DNA of 64,000 nucleotides, taken from positions 1,054,001-1,118,000 of the forward strand of contig NZ_SJJZ01000003.1 in assembly GCF_004331345.1 (NCBI RefSeq), written 5' to 3'. The notes under the pieces were generated by a model. That model did no database searches, was not told the DNA's origin, and saw only the letters and a program-made list of their open reading frames with translations. The translations under genes and the position numbers were made by a program. This document shows positions 31,058 to 39,623 of the stretch, in pieces (the first letter of the stretch is position 1; each line of letters begins with the position of its first letter). Source of the DNA: Kribbella soli. Lineage in GTDB: Bacteria; Actinomycetota; Actinomycetes; Propionibacteriales; Kribbellaceae.

Positions 31058-31834
31058 TCAGCCGAGCTTCGGCGCCCGCCAGACGAGAGTGTTCAGGAGG
31101 TCGGTGCCCGGACGTTCGACGCTGTTGTTGTGCCGGGGTTTGTCCTTGCGTCCCCAAGCGTCGTTCCCCAGCCACGGCGGTACGCCGAACGGCAGGTCCC
31201 GCGGCGGGATCGGCGCGTAGTCGGACTCGGCGAACTTCACGCCGTAGTTGGGAACCGTGTTGTCGCCGTCCGGATCCGGCGTGACGATCGCCCGCAGCTC
31301 GACGATCGCGTGCCGCCAGCTGTCGACGAGCACCTTCGGGCTGCGACTCGACGGATGCGGCACCTCGAACAGCGGTACGTCGGGCCTGTCGGTCCACAGG
31401 TGAACGGCCGAGCGCGCCTGGGTGCCGAACGCGACGATCGCCTGCAACTCGGGGCCGGTGATCAGGTCGAGCAACGTGTTGCGCCAGGCGAGCTGGTCAG
31501 GCCGGGAGAGCAGCGGTGCCGCTTGCTGTGCGCGAGACGGTCGGAGCGCGTAGGCGTACGCGTTGATCAGTGCGTAGCTGCGGGTCAGACCGAGCTTGCC
31601 CAGGAAGCCCTGCACGCGCTGACCGGCATCACCGACCAGCGTGCGACCCGCGACGCGTTCGGTCGGGCCCGGGTCGGACGCGATCGCCAGCAGCCGGGCC
31701 GTGCGATTGAGCCGTCCCCGATAGAAGACCGGGCCCCAGTCGTGCCAGAACAATTCCCGGAAATCCGCATAACTGGGAACTTTCGCGAAGTGCCGCGCCA
31801 CCGGAGCCGGCGGGCCGGGATCGAAATCACCCAT
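31058..31834 (-). CDS. Uracil-DNA glycosylase superfamily protein
   Basis: 258 aa, GAGGGGGAGG ribosome site. UDG-fold features: LLAIASDPGPTERVAGRTLV (motif 1 region with the DPG turn), NAYAYALRP, IVAFGTQARSAV, and VPHPSSRSP (motif 2 His). Excises uracil or another damaged base, leaving an abasic site for the next gene product XthA. Which UDG family is unclear; the variant motif 1 (ASDPG instead of GQDPY or GEAPG) sets it apart from Ung and family 4. Confidence 0.82.
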   Translation of the reverse strand: MGDFDPGPPAPVARHFAKVPSYADFRELFWHDWGPVFYRGRLNRTARLLAIASDPGPTERVAGRTLVGDAGQRVQGFLGKLGLTRSYALINAYAYALRPSRAQQAAPLLSRPDQLAWRNTLLDLITGPELQAIVAFGTQARSAVHLWTDRPDVPLFEVPHPSSRSPKVLVDSWRHAIVELRAIVTPDPDGDNTVPNYGVKFAESDYAPIPPRDLPFGVPPWLGNDAWGRKDKPRHNNSVERPGTDLLNTLVWRAPKLG

Positions 31835-31905
31835 CGAAGTACCTCCCCCTCGGCGATACGCTCGTAATCAGGGGCGGCAACGGGGATTCTACGGGAGGGT
31901 GGGCC

Positions 31906-33426
31906 ATGTTTGTACTGCGTGGAACCGTGATGACGATGCGATCGGGAGGGGACGTTCTCTCCGGCGGCGCGGTCTACGTCGGCGACGACGGGTTGATTGC
32001 GGCGGTCACGCCGTTGGACCCGGTCCCGGCAGGATTCGGGAATGCGCCGCGGATCACCGCGGGCGGGTTGATCTGCCCGGGTCTGATCGATCTGCACAAT
32101 CATTTGATGTACAACAGCCTGCCCTTGTGGACGGAGCCTTCACGGGCCGTTCCGTGGACCTCGCACAATCAGTGGGGCCGCGCGCCGACGTACAGCAGCC
32201 AGATCAGCCAGCCGGCCCGCCTGCTCGGCGCCACCGCGGGACGAGCGCTGTTGCGGTACGTCGAGACGCGGGCGATCGTCGGCGGTACGACGTCGATCCA
32301 GGGGAACCCGCGCGGCGCCGTACCGCCGGACAACGACCTGATCCGGAACGTCGACTCGGAGAAACTCGGGACGCACGACGATTTCATCCGGGTCAGCACC
32401 CTCGTGGCCGACAACGCGGCCGCGCTGGCGCCGTACGCCGCCGCTGTGCAGGCCGGGCGTGGATTCATCGCGCATTCGGCGGAGGGGTCGGATCCGAAAC
32501 TGCGGGCCGAGTTCCGGCTGCTCGCCGATGTCGGTGTGGTGAAACCGCAGCTGGTCGCGATTCATGGCGGGGCGTTGAATGCCGATGATTTCGCGGCGAT
32601 GAAGGTGGGGAATTCGAGTCTGGTCTGGTCGCCGTTCTCGAACCTTTGGTTGTACGGGGCAACGGCCGATGTGAAAGCCGCCCATGCGGCCGGCGTGCGG
32701 TTGTGCCTGGGGTCCGACTGGGGTCCGTCGGGGACGCGAACTGTCCTGTGGGAGTTGAAGGTTGCCGATCTGTGGAACAAGACGCAATCGGTCTTCACCG
32801 ACGAAGAACTGGTCCGGATGCTGACGTCGAATCCCGGTGAGGCGTTGTCCGGGGTCTGGCCGCGTCCGGTCGGCCGGCTCGAGCCCGGCGCGCTCGCGGA
32901 CCTGGTCGTCGTCCGGCGTTCTGCCGCGGGCACCTATCGCAGTGTGATCGAGGCGACCGAGTCCGACATCCGACTGGTCGTCGTGGGCGGCCGGGCCCGG
33001 TACGGCCTCCGGTCGCTCATGACACCGCTCGCGCCCGCGGCGACGCCGATCAAGGTCGGCCGGCTGTCGCGCGCGATCGACTACGGCGACCCGGCCGTCA
33101 CCTGGAAGACCGTCGTCGCGGACCTGGAAAGGATCCGCAGCGACCCGGCCGGGGCGTCCGCCCGCGCCGCCGTCACCTTCGCTGCACTCATCGGGGACGG
33201 TGTGGCCGGGAACGGTCTCGCCGACTCGTTCGTGCTGCTACCCGACATGCCCGCGCCCGAGGTCGACGACGAGATCCTCCGCGGCGGACCCGCCACCCCG
33301 TCCCCCGAGCCCGTCACCATCCCACCGCTGGAACCACTGACCACCGGCACGGCCTGGTTCGACACAGTCGACGCGAACCCATTCCACAACGGTCTCCTCA
33401 GCGGCCTCCGCGCGTACGCCGGTTGA
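31906..33426 (+). CDS. Amidohydrolase family protein
   Basis: 506 aa, GGGAGGGTGGG upstream. Metal-dependent hydrolase: PGLIDLHNHLMYN (HxH), GGTTSIQGNP, HSAEGSD, LVAIHGGAL (His), LCLGSDWGPSGT (Asp), LTSNPGEAL. Looks like the ATZ/TRZ-type deaminase/chlorohydrolase subgroup. After about residue 370 a C-terminal extension of 130 residues has Pro-rich linkers and no known fold. Substrate unknown. Divergent from the repair operon with 71 bp between. Confidence 0.85.
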   Translation: MFVLRGTVMTMRSGGDVLSGGAVYVGDDGLIAAVTPLDPVPAGFGNAPRITAGGLICPGLIDLHNHLMYNSLPLWTEPSRAVPWTSHNQWGRAPTYSSQISQPARLLGATAGRALLRYVETRAIVGGTTSIQGNPRGAVPPDNDLIRNVDSEKLGTHDDFIRVSTLVADNAAALAPYAAAVQAGRGFIAHSAEGSDPKLRAEFRLLADVGVVKPQLVAIHGGALNADDFAAMKVGNSSLVWSPFSNLWLYGATADVKAAHAAGVRLCLGSDWGPSGTRTVLWELKVADLWNKTQSVFTDEELVRMLTSNPGEALSGVWPRPVGRLEPGALADLVVVRRSAAGTYRSVIEATESDIRLVVVGGRARYGLRSLMTPLAPAATPIKVGRLSRAIDYGDPAVTWKTVVADLERIRSDPAGASARAAVTFAALIGDGVAGNGLADSFVLLPDMPAPEVDDEILRGGPATPSPEPVTIPPLEPLTTGTAWFDTVDANPFHNGLLSGLRAYAG

Positions 33427-33532
33427 CCCTACTCACCTTCTGTAGTTATCCACATACTTGAAGTCACCGGTCCTGTGGGGGTCGATTCGAGGCACTCTCT
33501 TTGGCAAGGAGATCGGCGGCGAAGGGTCCGGA

Positions 33533-34417
33533 ATGGGAGATCTCGACTGCGAACCGGCGGACATCACCGCGCTGGTGGCGTATCTGCGCGACATCGGGCA
33601 GCACGAACTACTGACCTTGGAGGAGGTGAACGAGCACTCGTACTGGATCGAGGCCGGCCTGCTGGCGGCAGAGCGGTTGACCGGCGATCCGGGGCGGCAC
33701 GATCCGCGCGACCTACAGAAGGTGGTCGCGCTCGGGCAGCACTCGTGGCAGCGGATGATCGAGGGCAACCTGCGCCTGGTCGTGTCCCTCGCCCGGCGGT
33801 ACGGCGGGAAGGGCATCTCGCTGCTCGACCTGATCCAGGAGGGCAACATCGGGCTGATGCGGGCGGTCGAGCGATTCGACCACCGGCTCGGGCACCGGTT
33901 CTCGACGTACGCGATCTGGTGGATCCGGCAGTCGATCGGGCGCGCGATCTCGGACCGTTCCCGCCTGGTCCGGATGCCGGCCCAGGCGTACGCCGACGCG
34001 TCCCGGGTGGCGTCGGCGCGCCACGACCTGACCCAGGAGCTGGGACGCGAACCCGGTACGCCGGAGCTCGCGCGGGCGACCGGCCTGAGCATCGCGCGGA
34101 TCGAGCGGGCGCAGGCATGGCGGATGCAACCCGAGACGCTCGATGTCGAGGAAACCGACCCGGTGATCGACGACGACCCGATCGTCCTGCGGGCCGCACT
34201 GCGCCGGGACCTTGCCCATCACCTCCAGTTTCTCGACGACCTGCACCAGTCCGTGCTCCACCGGCGGTACGGGCTGCACGGCCATATCCCGTCCACTCCT
34301 GAGGAGATCGCGATGCAACTAGGTCTGAACTCGGCGAAGGTCCGCGCGCTGGAGCGAGAAGCCCTGCGGCAGCTTCGGCGCCGGGCACTGCCCCAACTCC
34401 GCGACTACGTCGCCTGA
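33533..34417 (+). CDS. RNA polymerase sigma factor, sigma-70 group 2-like
   Basis: 294 aa from ATG at 33533. Region 1.2-like start (ALVAYLRDIGQHELLTLEEV), region 2 (LVVSLARRYGGKGISLLDLI, QEGNIGLMRAVERFD, then FSTYAIWWIRQSIGRAI), region 3 (HDLTQELGREPGTPELA) and region 4 HTH (TPEEIAMQLGLNSAKVRALE). Region 2.4 matches principal sigma factors, so it should read near-consensus promoters. It lacks the long N-terminal region of RpoD, as do the HrdD/SigB-type non-essential paralogues. No anti-sigma gene adjacent. Confidence 0.93.
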   Translation: MGDLDCEPADITALVAYLRDIGQHELLTLEEVNEHSYWIEAGLLAAERLTGDPGRHDPRDLQKVVALGQHSWQRMIEGNLRLVVSLARRYGGKGISLLDLIQEGNIGLMRAVERFDHRLGHRFSTYAIWWIRQSIGRAISDRSRLVRMPAQAYADASRVASARHDLTQELGREPGTPELARATGLSIARIERAQAWRMQPETLDVEETDPVIDDDPIVLRAALRRDLAHHLQFLDDLHQSVLHRRYGLHGHIPSTPEEIAMQLGLNSAKVRALEREALRQLRRRALPQLRDYVA

Positions 34418-34429
34418 CCAGCCGGCTTG

Positions 34430-34449
34430 CTCAACAGCCCCTGGTTGAG
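34430..34449 (+). terminator. Weak hairpin after the sigma factor gene
   Basis: CTCAAC (34430-34435) and GTTGAG (34444-34449) pair over 8 nt, 12 bp after the sigma stop. No U-run; low-strength candidate. Confidence 0.35.
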
Positions 34450-34479
34450 TGCGCTGATCGGCTTCTTGGTGCGGCTGGG

Positions 34480-35031
34480 ATGATGGGGGGTGTGAGACTT
34501 CTGCGTACCCCCTGGCCGCGTGAGCTGGGCGAGGCCGTGTCGGCCGCCGCCCGTCAGTCGACCGGGAGCAAGGAAGACGTCCTGGCCGCCGTCGAGTTGA
34601 CCAACGGCCGCTGGGTCGCCGGTACTCGCGCGGCCGTCTACCTGCCGTCGGACGCCGCGGACGCCGACCGCCGGGTCGGGTGGGAGAAGATCGAGCGCGC
34701 CAACTGGGACTCCGAGGCGTCGGTCCTGCACGTCTACGAGACGACCGACTTCGGCACCCCGCTGCGGGCCACCGAGCTCAAGGTCGAGGACCCGGGCCGC
34801 TTCGGTCAGCTCCTCCGCGAGCGCGTCGACGCGAGCATCGTCGTACAGCGTCACGTCCCGCTGGCCGGCAAACGCGGCGTACGCATCGTCGGCCGCCGCA
34901 ACCCGGCCGCCACCGACGCGTCCGTCACCTGGAACTTCGTTCTGGACAAGGGATTGGAGCCCACCCAGCCCGGCGTCGTGGACGCGGCCGAGGCGGCGCT
35001 CCGACAGGTGCGCGACGAGTTCGGAATCTGA
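34480..35031 (+). CDS. Conserved actinobacterial protein of unknown function
   Basis: 183 aa from ATG at 34480; the GTG at 34492, preceded by GGGGGGT, is an equally good start. Sequence is rich in beta strands with no signal peptide or membrane helix (WVAGTRAAVYLP, VGWEKIERANWDSEASVLHV, VQRHVPLAGKRGVRIVGRRN, WNFVLDKGLEPTQPGVVDAA). Short PH-like or DUF fold; function unknown. Upstream of tRNA-Asn. Confidence 0.78.
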   Translation: MMGGVRLLRTPWPRELGEAVSAAARQSTGSKEDVLAAVELTNGRWVAGTRAAVYLPSDAADADRRVGWEKIERANWDSEASVLHVYETTDFGTPLRATELKVEDPGRFGQLLRERVDASIVVQRHVPLAGKRGVRIVGRRNPAATDASVTWNFVLDKGLEPTQPGVVDAAEAALRQVRDEFGI

Positions 35032-35056
35032 CCCGGCAGCGGCCCGAATCCCGTTT

Positions 35057-35084
35057 TTGTAGTTCGCGGCCCGCCTGCTAACCT
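35057..35084 (+). promoter_or_regulatory. Probable promoter of tRNA-Asn
   Basis: TTGTAG (35057-35062), 16 bp, TAACCT (35079-35084), ending 41 bp before the mature tRNA 5' end. Confidence 0.45.
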
Positions 35085-35125
35085 ACTCAGGTCCTCGGGG
35101 ATCGAGGGCTTGAGCACCACCACGA

Positions 35126-35198
35126 TCCCGCGTAGCTCAATTGGCAGAGCAGCCGGCTGTTAACCGGCAGGTTACTGGTTCGAGTCCAGTCGCGGGAG
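35126..35198 (+). tRNA. tRNA-Asn (anticodon GTT)
   Basis: 73 nt cloverleaf: acceptor TCCCGCG/CGCGGGA, D-arm GCTCAATTGGCAGAGC, anticodon stem CCGGC/GCCGG around CTGTTAA (anticodon GTT), T-arm CTGGTTCGAGTCCAG, discriminator G. CCA is not encoded. Followed 9 bp later by a hairpin. Confidence 0.97.
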
Positions 35199-35207
35199 CA
35201 ACACATC

Positions 35208-35233
35208 AGCCGGGCCTCCACTGGAGCCCGGCT
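35208..35233 (+). terminator. Terminator of tRNA-Asn
   Basis: AGCCGGGC (35208-35215) pairs with GCCCGGCT (35226-35233); TCCA/TGGA inside extends the stem past a bulged C. Followed by TCTGCATTT. Confidence 0.75.
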
Positions 35234-35280
35234 TCTGCATTTCCCAGGCCGCTCAACCGCCTGCCGGGTAAGTTCGGGGA

Positions 35281-35856
35281 ATGAGTTACCGGGGGTGGGT
35301 GGGGCTGGTCGGTGGGCTCCTGTTGCTAGCGGGATGCGGAACCGAGGCCGCAGGGTCCGGGGCAGTTGGCGGAGGGCCGACGTCGCCGAGAGCGAGTACT
35401 CCGACTGTCGCGCCGACGCCTACTCCTCCTCCTCCAACCTGTCCTGCATCGGGCGCGATGATCACCGTCGGACCCGTTGAGCCGGCGCTCGGCCATCGAG
35501 CCGTCGTACTCAAGCTGACGAACTGCCGGACCGCTCCGATCACGGTCAACGGCTACCCGGACGTTGCCGTACTCAACGCTCGCCGACGAACGATGAACGT
35601 GACCATCGCGCACGGTACGTCATACATGGCACGAGACCCAGGCCCGACCCAGATCCGCCTAGATAAAGGAGAATCAGCGCTCGCCGCCGTCTCCTGGTCG
35701 AGCACCGTGGAAGTTGCCGAGGACAAGGCCTCCGGCACCTATCTCGCCGTCGCGCGCCACCGCGGAGAGCGACCGGTGATCCGGCCGGTCGACACCGACC
35801 TCGGTACGACGGCCAAGGTCACGCTGACCGCCTGGTGCCTGAAGTTCCCGAATTGA
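35281..35856 (+). CDS. DUF4232 family lipoprotein
   Basis: 191 aa with lipobox LAGC (Cys19) and a Pro/Thr linker (about 28-53). The mature domain has two conserved cysteines (TCPASG, LTNCRTAP) and the pattern of DUF4232: GHRAVVLKLTNC, ITVNGYPDVAVLN, RLDKGESALAAVSWSS, with a final CLKF. Exposed on the outer membrane face; function unknown. Common in actinobacteria. Confidence 0.85.
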   Translation: MSYRGWVGLVGGLLLLAGCGTEAAGSGAVGGGPTSPRASTPTVAPTPTPPPPTCPASGAMITVGPVEPALGHRAVVLKLTNCRTAPITVNGYPDVAVLNARRRTMNVTIAHGTSYMARDPGPTQIRLDKGESALAAVSWSSTVEVAEDKASGTYLAVARHRGERPVIRPVDTDLGTTAKVTLTAWCLKFPN

Positions 35857-35963
35857 TTCGCCACAAATCTATTTCGGCTCACCTATTGGCCTAGACCGCC
35901 AACTGGGCTACTTTCCTCTGCAGTATCCCGAGGGGGCCTCGGGGATGGAGGGGAAGGAACCCT

Positions 35964-36626
35964 GTGAACATCAAGAAGGTTTTCAACACCAAGGGTGGCC
36001 GGCTGCTGGTGGCCGCCGTACTGGGGGCCGGCGTGCTGGTCGGTGTCACGGTCGCGGCGAACGGCGCCGTACGACCGGACTGCAAAACCCTGTCGTACCC
36101 GCTCTGCGCGCGCTCGGTCGCCGCGGGGCAGGTCGTCGACAACAGCATCCCGGCCAGCAAGCTCGTGCCGGCCGATCGCGCAGCGTTCCTCAAGAACACG
36201 GACGTGTACGGCAAGTCCGGTGTGTCGGCCGACTTCAAGGCCGTGACCATCGACAAGATCGGCGGGTCGTTCAAGACCAACAAGACCAAGGTGGGCGAGT
36301 TCAAGCTCGAGCCCGGCACCTGGCTGCTGAACTCGACCGCGTTCTTCGCCCGCACCACCGCCGGCGCTGCAGGCACCCGGCCGCAGCTCGCCCTCCGCGT
36401 CGGAGCCTCCGACACGGCGTTCGGCACCGACTACGGCACCATCCTCGGCGCCGAGATCTCCCCCGCGAAGGACCGCGAACTGACCGGCTCGACGGTCAAG
36501 GTCGTGACCGTCGACAAGGCAACCACGGTCGAGGTCTTCGCCTTCGGCTACAACGACGACGCCAGCGCGGCCGGAAGCGGCGAGATCGCCGCCTCCGCGT
36601 CCGTCGTAGCGGTCCTGGTCGGCTGA
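35964..36626 (+). CDS. Secreted or membrane-anchored protein of unknown function
   Basis: 220 aa, GTG start with GGAAGGAACC upstream. A basic N-terminus and hydrophobic helix (LLVAAVLGAGVLVGVTVAAN, 14-33) act as signal or anchor. Next comes an extracellular part with CKTLSYPLCARS, a short segment rich in small residues (VVDNSIPASKLVPADRAAFL), then a beta-sandwich-like domain with repeated Lys-rich strands. No family named. Followed by a perfect terminator. Confidence 0.75.
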   Translation: MNIKKVFNTKGGRLLVAAVLGAGVLVGVTVAANGAVRPDCKTLSYPLCARSVAAGQVVDNSIPASKLVPADRAAFLKNTDVYGKSGVSADFKAVTIDKIGGSFKTNKTKVGEFKLEPGTWLLNSTAFFARTTAGAAGTRPQLALRVGASDTAFGTDYGTILGAEISPAKDRELTGSTVKVVTVDKATTVEVFAFGYNDDASAAGSGEIAASASVVAVLVG

Positions 36627-36648
36627 CCGGGCACCAGCTCGTCAAGGA

Positions 36649-36677
36649 GACCCTGACCGCGTCCGGCGGTCAGGGTC
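36649..36677 (+). terminator. Strong intrinsic-type terminator
   Basis: GACCCTGACCGC (36649-36660) pairs perfectly with GCGGTCAGGGTC (36666-36677), 5-nt loop, then CCTTCGTGCTT. 22 bp downstream of the stop. Confidence 0.88.
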
Positions 36678-36701
36678 CCTTCGTGCTTCAGGAGGAAGTG
36701 T

Positions 36702-36839
36702 CTACTTCCCCTTCTTCCGATCGATCGCTCGCTGGATACGTTGCTGAGGCTGACCGAGGATCTTCGCGAGCAGCGGCACGCGGTACTTGTACGCCGCGAT
36801 CGCGCCCACCACGATCACCAAGAAAATGAACCAGCCCAT
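36702..36839 (-). CDS. 45-aa single-pass membrane protein
   Basis: ATG at 36839, stop at 36702. N-terminal helix MGWFIFLVIVVGAIAAYKY spans the membrane; the rest is basic and amphipathic (VPLLAKILGQPQQRIQRAID, ending RKKGK). Positive-inside reasoning puts the C-terminus in the cytoplasm. Codon positions show normal high-GC third-base use, supporting a real gene. AAGGGA stands 6 bases before the ATG. Transcribed toward the terminator at 36649-36677, which can serve both strands. Function unknown. Confidence 0.72.
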   Translation of the reverse strand: MGWFIFLVIVVGAIAAYKYRVPLLAKILGQPQQRIQRAIDRKKGK

Positions 36840-36928
36840 CGGGGTTCCCTTCTTCTGGACCTGCCTCCATCATGCCCGGTCCGCGGTAATCACAGCTCAG
36901 TCAAACCCCTGACCCGCCCCTGGTTTCG

Positions 36929-36951
36929 GACCGCGTCAGCGGCCGGCGGTC
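36929..36951 (-). terminator. Hairpin downstream of TetR gene
   Basis: GACCGC (36929-36934) pairs with GCGGTC (36946-36951); lies 11 bp past the stop of the minus-strand TetR gene. Confidence 0.4.
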
Positions 36952-36962
36952 AACCTCTGCCG

Positions 36963-37601
36963 TCACCGGACCTGTTCTGCCAGCAATTCCCGGGCCAGAA
37001 CCTCGGCCCACCACAGCTCGACGCGTTCGGCCGACCAGCCGCGCTCGTCGATCAATGTGCGGTAGACGTCCACGTTGCACACGCCGGCGTAGATATCGAC
37101 GGCCGTCTCGACCTCCAGGCCCTCGCGCAGCACGTTCTTCCCCCAGGCGGAGAACACTGCGACGCGAGTTTGGTCGGCCTTGCGGCGGCCGTCGCGGTAG
37201 GCCGCGTCCAGCTCCGGCTCGGCGCGTCCGGCCTCCCGCAGGAGCAGGATGACATCCCCGGCGCGCTCGTACAGGCGCCGGTCGAAACCGGCCATCGCGG
37301 CGAGTTGCCGTGCGGGATCGTCCTTCGCGGCCTCCAGGTCGGCGAGTTGGCGGTCCAAGTCACCGGACAGGTCGGCCGCGTCGGCCAGCGCCTGGGTGAG
37401 GCCAGTCTTGTTCCCGTACACCGCATAGACCGTCGGCGCGGAGACGCCCGCCTCCCGCGCCACGTCGCGCACGGTGGTGGCGGCCCAGCCGCGGCTGACG
37501 AACAGCCTGCGGGCGGCGTCGGCGATCTCGGCGCGGGTCTGCAGCGCTTGCGCCGTACGGCGCATCGAGTCGTACCGCCGTCGCTCCACCTCTGCTCCCA
37601 T
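36963..37601 (-). CDS. TetR family transcriptional regulator
   Basis: 212 aa. TetR HTH about residues 22-66: IADAARRLFVSRGWAATTVR, DVAREAGVSAPTVYAVYGNK. The C-terminal ligand domain is unspecific. Divergent from an NmrA-like oxidoreductase with 81 bp between starts, which hold an inverted repeat over a consensus -10 box, so it most likely represses that gene. Confidence 0.92.
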   Translation of the reverse strand: MGAEVERRRYDSMRRTAQALQTRAEIADAARRLFVSRGWAATTVRDVAREAGVSAPTVYAVYGNKTGLTQALADAADLSGDLDRQLADLEAAKDDPARQLAAMAGFDRRLYERAGDVILLLREAGRAEPELDAAYRDGRRKADQTRVAVFSAWGKNVLREGLEVETAVDIYAGVCNVDVYRTLIDERGWSAERVELWWAEVLARELLAEQVR

Positions 37602-37627
37602 GCCCGCACCCTAGCCGGATCGACGCT

Positions 37628-37660
37628 TTACGCTGCTTATAATGAATATGATCAGCGTAA
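37628..37660 (+). promoter_or_regulatory. TetR operator around a TATAAT promoter
   Basis: TTACGCTG (37628-37635) and CAGCGTAA (37653-37660) are perfect 8-bp arms. TATAAT (37638-37643) lies in the 17-bp spacer, so a bound TetR dimer would block the -10 of the oxidoreductase gene (ATG at 37683). Confidence 0.65.
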
Positions 37661-37682
37661 GAGTCCAGCGAAAGGCGCACAG

Positions 37683-38384
37683 ATGAAGCTCGTGATCTTC
37701 GGGGCCAACGGCCCGACCGGACGGTTCACCACCGCCCAGGCACTCGCCGAGGGCCACGCCGTCACTGCGATCACCCGGCACCCGGAGACGTTTCCGCTCA
37801 GCGACGAGTCGCTGAGCGTCACGAAGGCGGACGCCCTCGATCCCGACGCCGTACACCGAGCGGTGGCCGGGCACGACGCGGTGATCTCGACGCTGGGCGT
37901 GCCGTACGGCTCCGAGGCGCCGACCACGTTCTCCGTGTCCGCCGCCAACATCGTGAAGGCGATGACCGCCCATCGCATCCGGCGACTGGTGTGCGTGACC
38001 TCGACCGGCGTACCGATGAAGCCACCGCCCGGCGAGACGCTGATCTACCGCAAAGTGGTGGTGCCGATGCTGCTCAAGATGGGTCGCCCGCTGTACGAGG
38101 ACGGCGGCCGCATGGAGGAGATCGTCGCCCGCAGCGGCCTGGACTGGACCGTCATCCGCCCATCAGGCCTGTTCGACGGCGACCAAGTCACCAGTTATAC
38201 CGTCGGCGCACCGCAGATGGTCGGCCGCTTCACATCCCGCCGCGACCTCGCCGATGCCCTCCTCCGGGAGGCTGTCGAAGGACGCAACCTCCGCTCAGTT
38301 GTAGAGGTCATCACCACCGAAGACACCCCGAGCGTCTACCGCGTGTTCCTGAAGGAAGCCCTCCGCATCGGCAGCAAGCCCTAG
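37683..38384 (+). CDS. NAD(P)H-binding oxidoreductase (NmrA/BVR-B-like atypical SDR)
   Basis: 233 aa, AAAGG upstream. N-terminal MKLVIFGANGPTGRFTTAQA is the GxxGxxG nucleotide-binding motif of atypical SDRs; later VCVTSTGVPM and WTVIRPSGLFDG. These bind NADPH and either reduce flavins, quinones or act as redox sensors. Controlled presumably by the divergent TetR. Confidence 0.88.
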   Translation: MKLVIFGANGPTGRFTTAQALAEGHAVTAITRHPETFPLSDESLSVTKADALDPDAVHRAVAGHDAVISTLGVPYGSEAPTTFSVSAANIVKAMTAHRIRRLVCVTSTGVPMKPPPGETLIYRKVVVPMLLKMGRPLYEDGGRMEEIVARSGLDWTVIRPSGLFDGDQVTSYTVGAPQMVGRFTSRRDLADALLREAVEGRNLRSVVEVITTEDTPSVYRVFLKEALRIGSKP

Positions 38385-38453
38385 CCCGCCACCACCCGCC
38401 CCGCACCTCCATCCCGCCCGCCCCGCCCGGACCCGATACGATCTCCCGCACAC

Positions 38454-38527
38454 GGGGCGGTAGCTCAGCTGGTTAGAGCAGGGGACTCATAATCCCTGGG
38501 CCGCGGGTTCGAGTCCCGCCCGCCCTA
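38454..38527 (+). tRNA. tRNA-Met (anticodon CAT)
   Basis: 74 nt: acceptor GGGGCGG with CCGCCCT (G-U at the end), D-arm GCTCAGCTGGTTAGAGC, anticodon loop CTCATAA, T-arm GCGGGTTCGAGTCCCGC, discriminator A, no encoded CCA. The first pair G-U and the body look like elongator Met; tRNA-Ile2 (lysidine-modified CAT) cannot be fully excluded. A weak AGCCCG/CGGGCT hairpin follows at 38543-38576. Confidence 0.93.
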
Positions 38528-38632
38528 CTTTGGGTCTGTGTGAGCCCGGGTCATCCTTCACAGGTTGGCTCGGGCTGCCAGCCGGACAGGGCGGCTTGAC
38601 CTGGAGCGCGCTTCAGTAACGAGGCTGGTGTC

Positions 38633-39571
38633 ATGAACACACCCACGATGGCCCTCGGGGCGATGTACTTCGGCACGAGGGTGGACGAACGGACCGCGTT
38701 CTCGATCCTCGACCGGTACGTCGAACTGGGCGGGGCCTTCATCGATACCTCAGACAACTACAGCTTCTGGACCTCCGAGACCGGCTTCGGCGGCCAGAGC
38801 GAGGCGCTGCTGGGTCGCTGGCTGGCGTCCAACCCCGGGGTCCGCGTCCGCCTCAGCACCAAGGTCGGTGCCCAGCCCACGCGGGTCGGCGGGTTCCCCG
38901 ATCACCTCGAAGGGCTGCGCGAGGACGTCGTGCGCGGAGCCATGGCACAGAGCTTGGAGCGGCTGGGCGTGGACGGTGTCGACCTGTACTGGGCGCACGT
39001 GGAAGACCCGACCGTTCCGGTGGAGGACCTGGTCGAGACGTTCGGCGGCCTGGTCCGTGACGGCCTGAGCGCTCGCTGGGGCGTGTCGAACCACCCGTCC
39101 TGGTTGCTCGAGCGGATCCGGGCCACCGCCGAACGCGCCGGCCACCCGCAACCAACCGCCTACCAGGAGCGCTACTCCTACCTTCAGCCCGCCGGCGGCA
39201 TGGCCGTGGAAGGCCAGCCGATCCCGCTGGGAATGCTGTCACCGGACGGCCTCGACTTCCTGCGACGCAACCCGTCGTTCGACGGCTGGGTCTACACCGC
39301 CACCCTCCAGGGCCGATACGACCGCAACGACCGCCCACTCGAGACCGAGTACCGCCACCCCGGCACCGAACGACGGCTGGCGGCGCTGACCCGTGTCGCG
39401 ACTGCGCGCGGACTCCGACCGGGCCAGGTGGTGCTCGCGTGGCTGGCCTCCGGGACCCCGGCGCTGACCCCGATCGTCGGAGCCAGCAGCGTCGAACAGG
39501 TCGAGCAGGCCGTGGCAGGCGCGTCCACCACCCTCACCGACGATGAACTGACGGCGCTGGACGGCGCATAG
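38633..39571 (+). CDS. Aldo/keto reductase
   Basis: 312 aa. LGGAFIDTSDNYSFW holds the catalytic Asp and Tyr, LSTKVGAQP the Lys, DLYWAHVEDP the His; WGVSNHPSWL and the C-terminal VVLAWLASGTPALTPIVGAS bind the cofactor. A second, distant paralogue of the protein at 27459. Follows tRNA-Met without an obvious operon partner. Confidence 0.9.
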   Translation: MNTPTMALGAMYFGTRVDERTAFSILDRYVELGGAFIDTSDNYSFWTSETGFGGQSEALLGRWLASNPGVRVRLSTKVGAQPTRVGGFPDHLEGLREDVVRGAMAQSLERLGVDGVDLYWAHVEDPTVPVEDLVETFGGLVRDGLSARWGVSNHPSWLLERIRATAERAGHPQPTAYQERYSYLQPAGGMAVEGQPIPLGMLSPDGLDFLRRNPSFDGWVYTATLQGRYDRNDRPLETEYRHPGTERRLAALTRVATARGLRPGQVVLAWLASGTPALTPIVGASSVEQVEQAVAGASTTLTDDELTALDGA

Positions 39572-39623
39572 GTCACGACGCCGTTCATCTTCAACCCCGG
39601 CACCCTCACCTGCGGCGGTCGGC

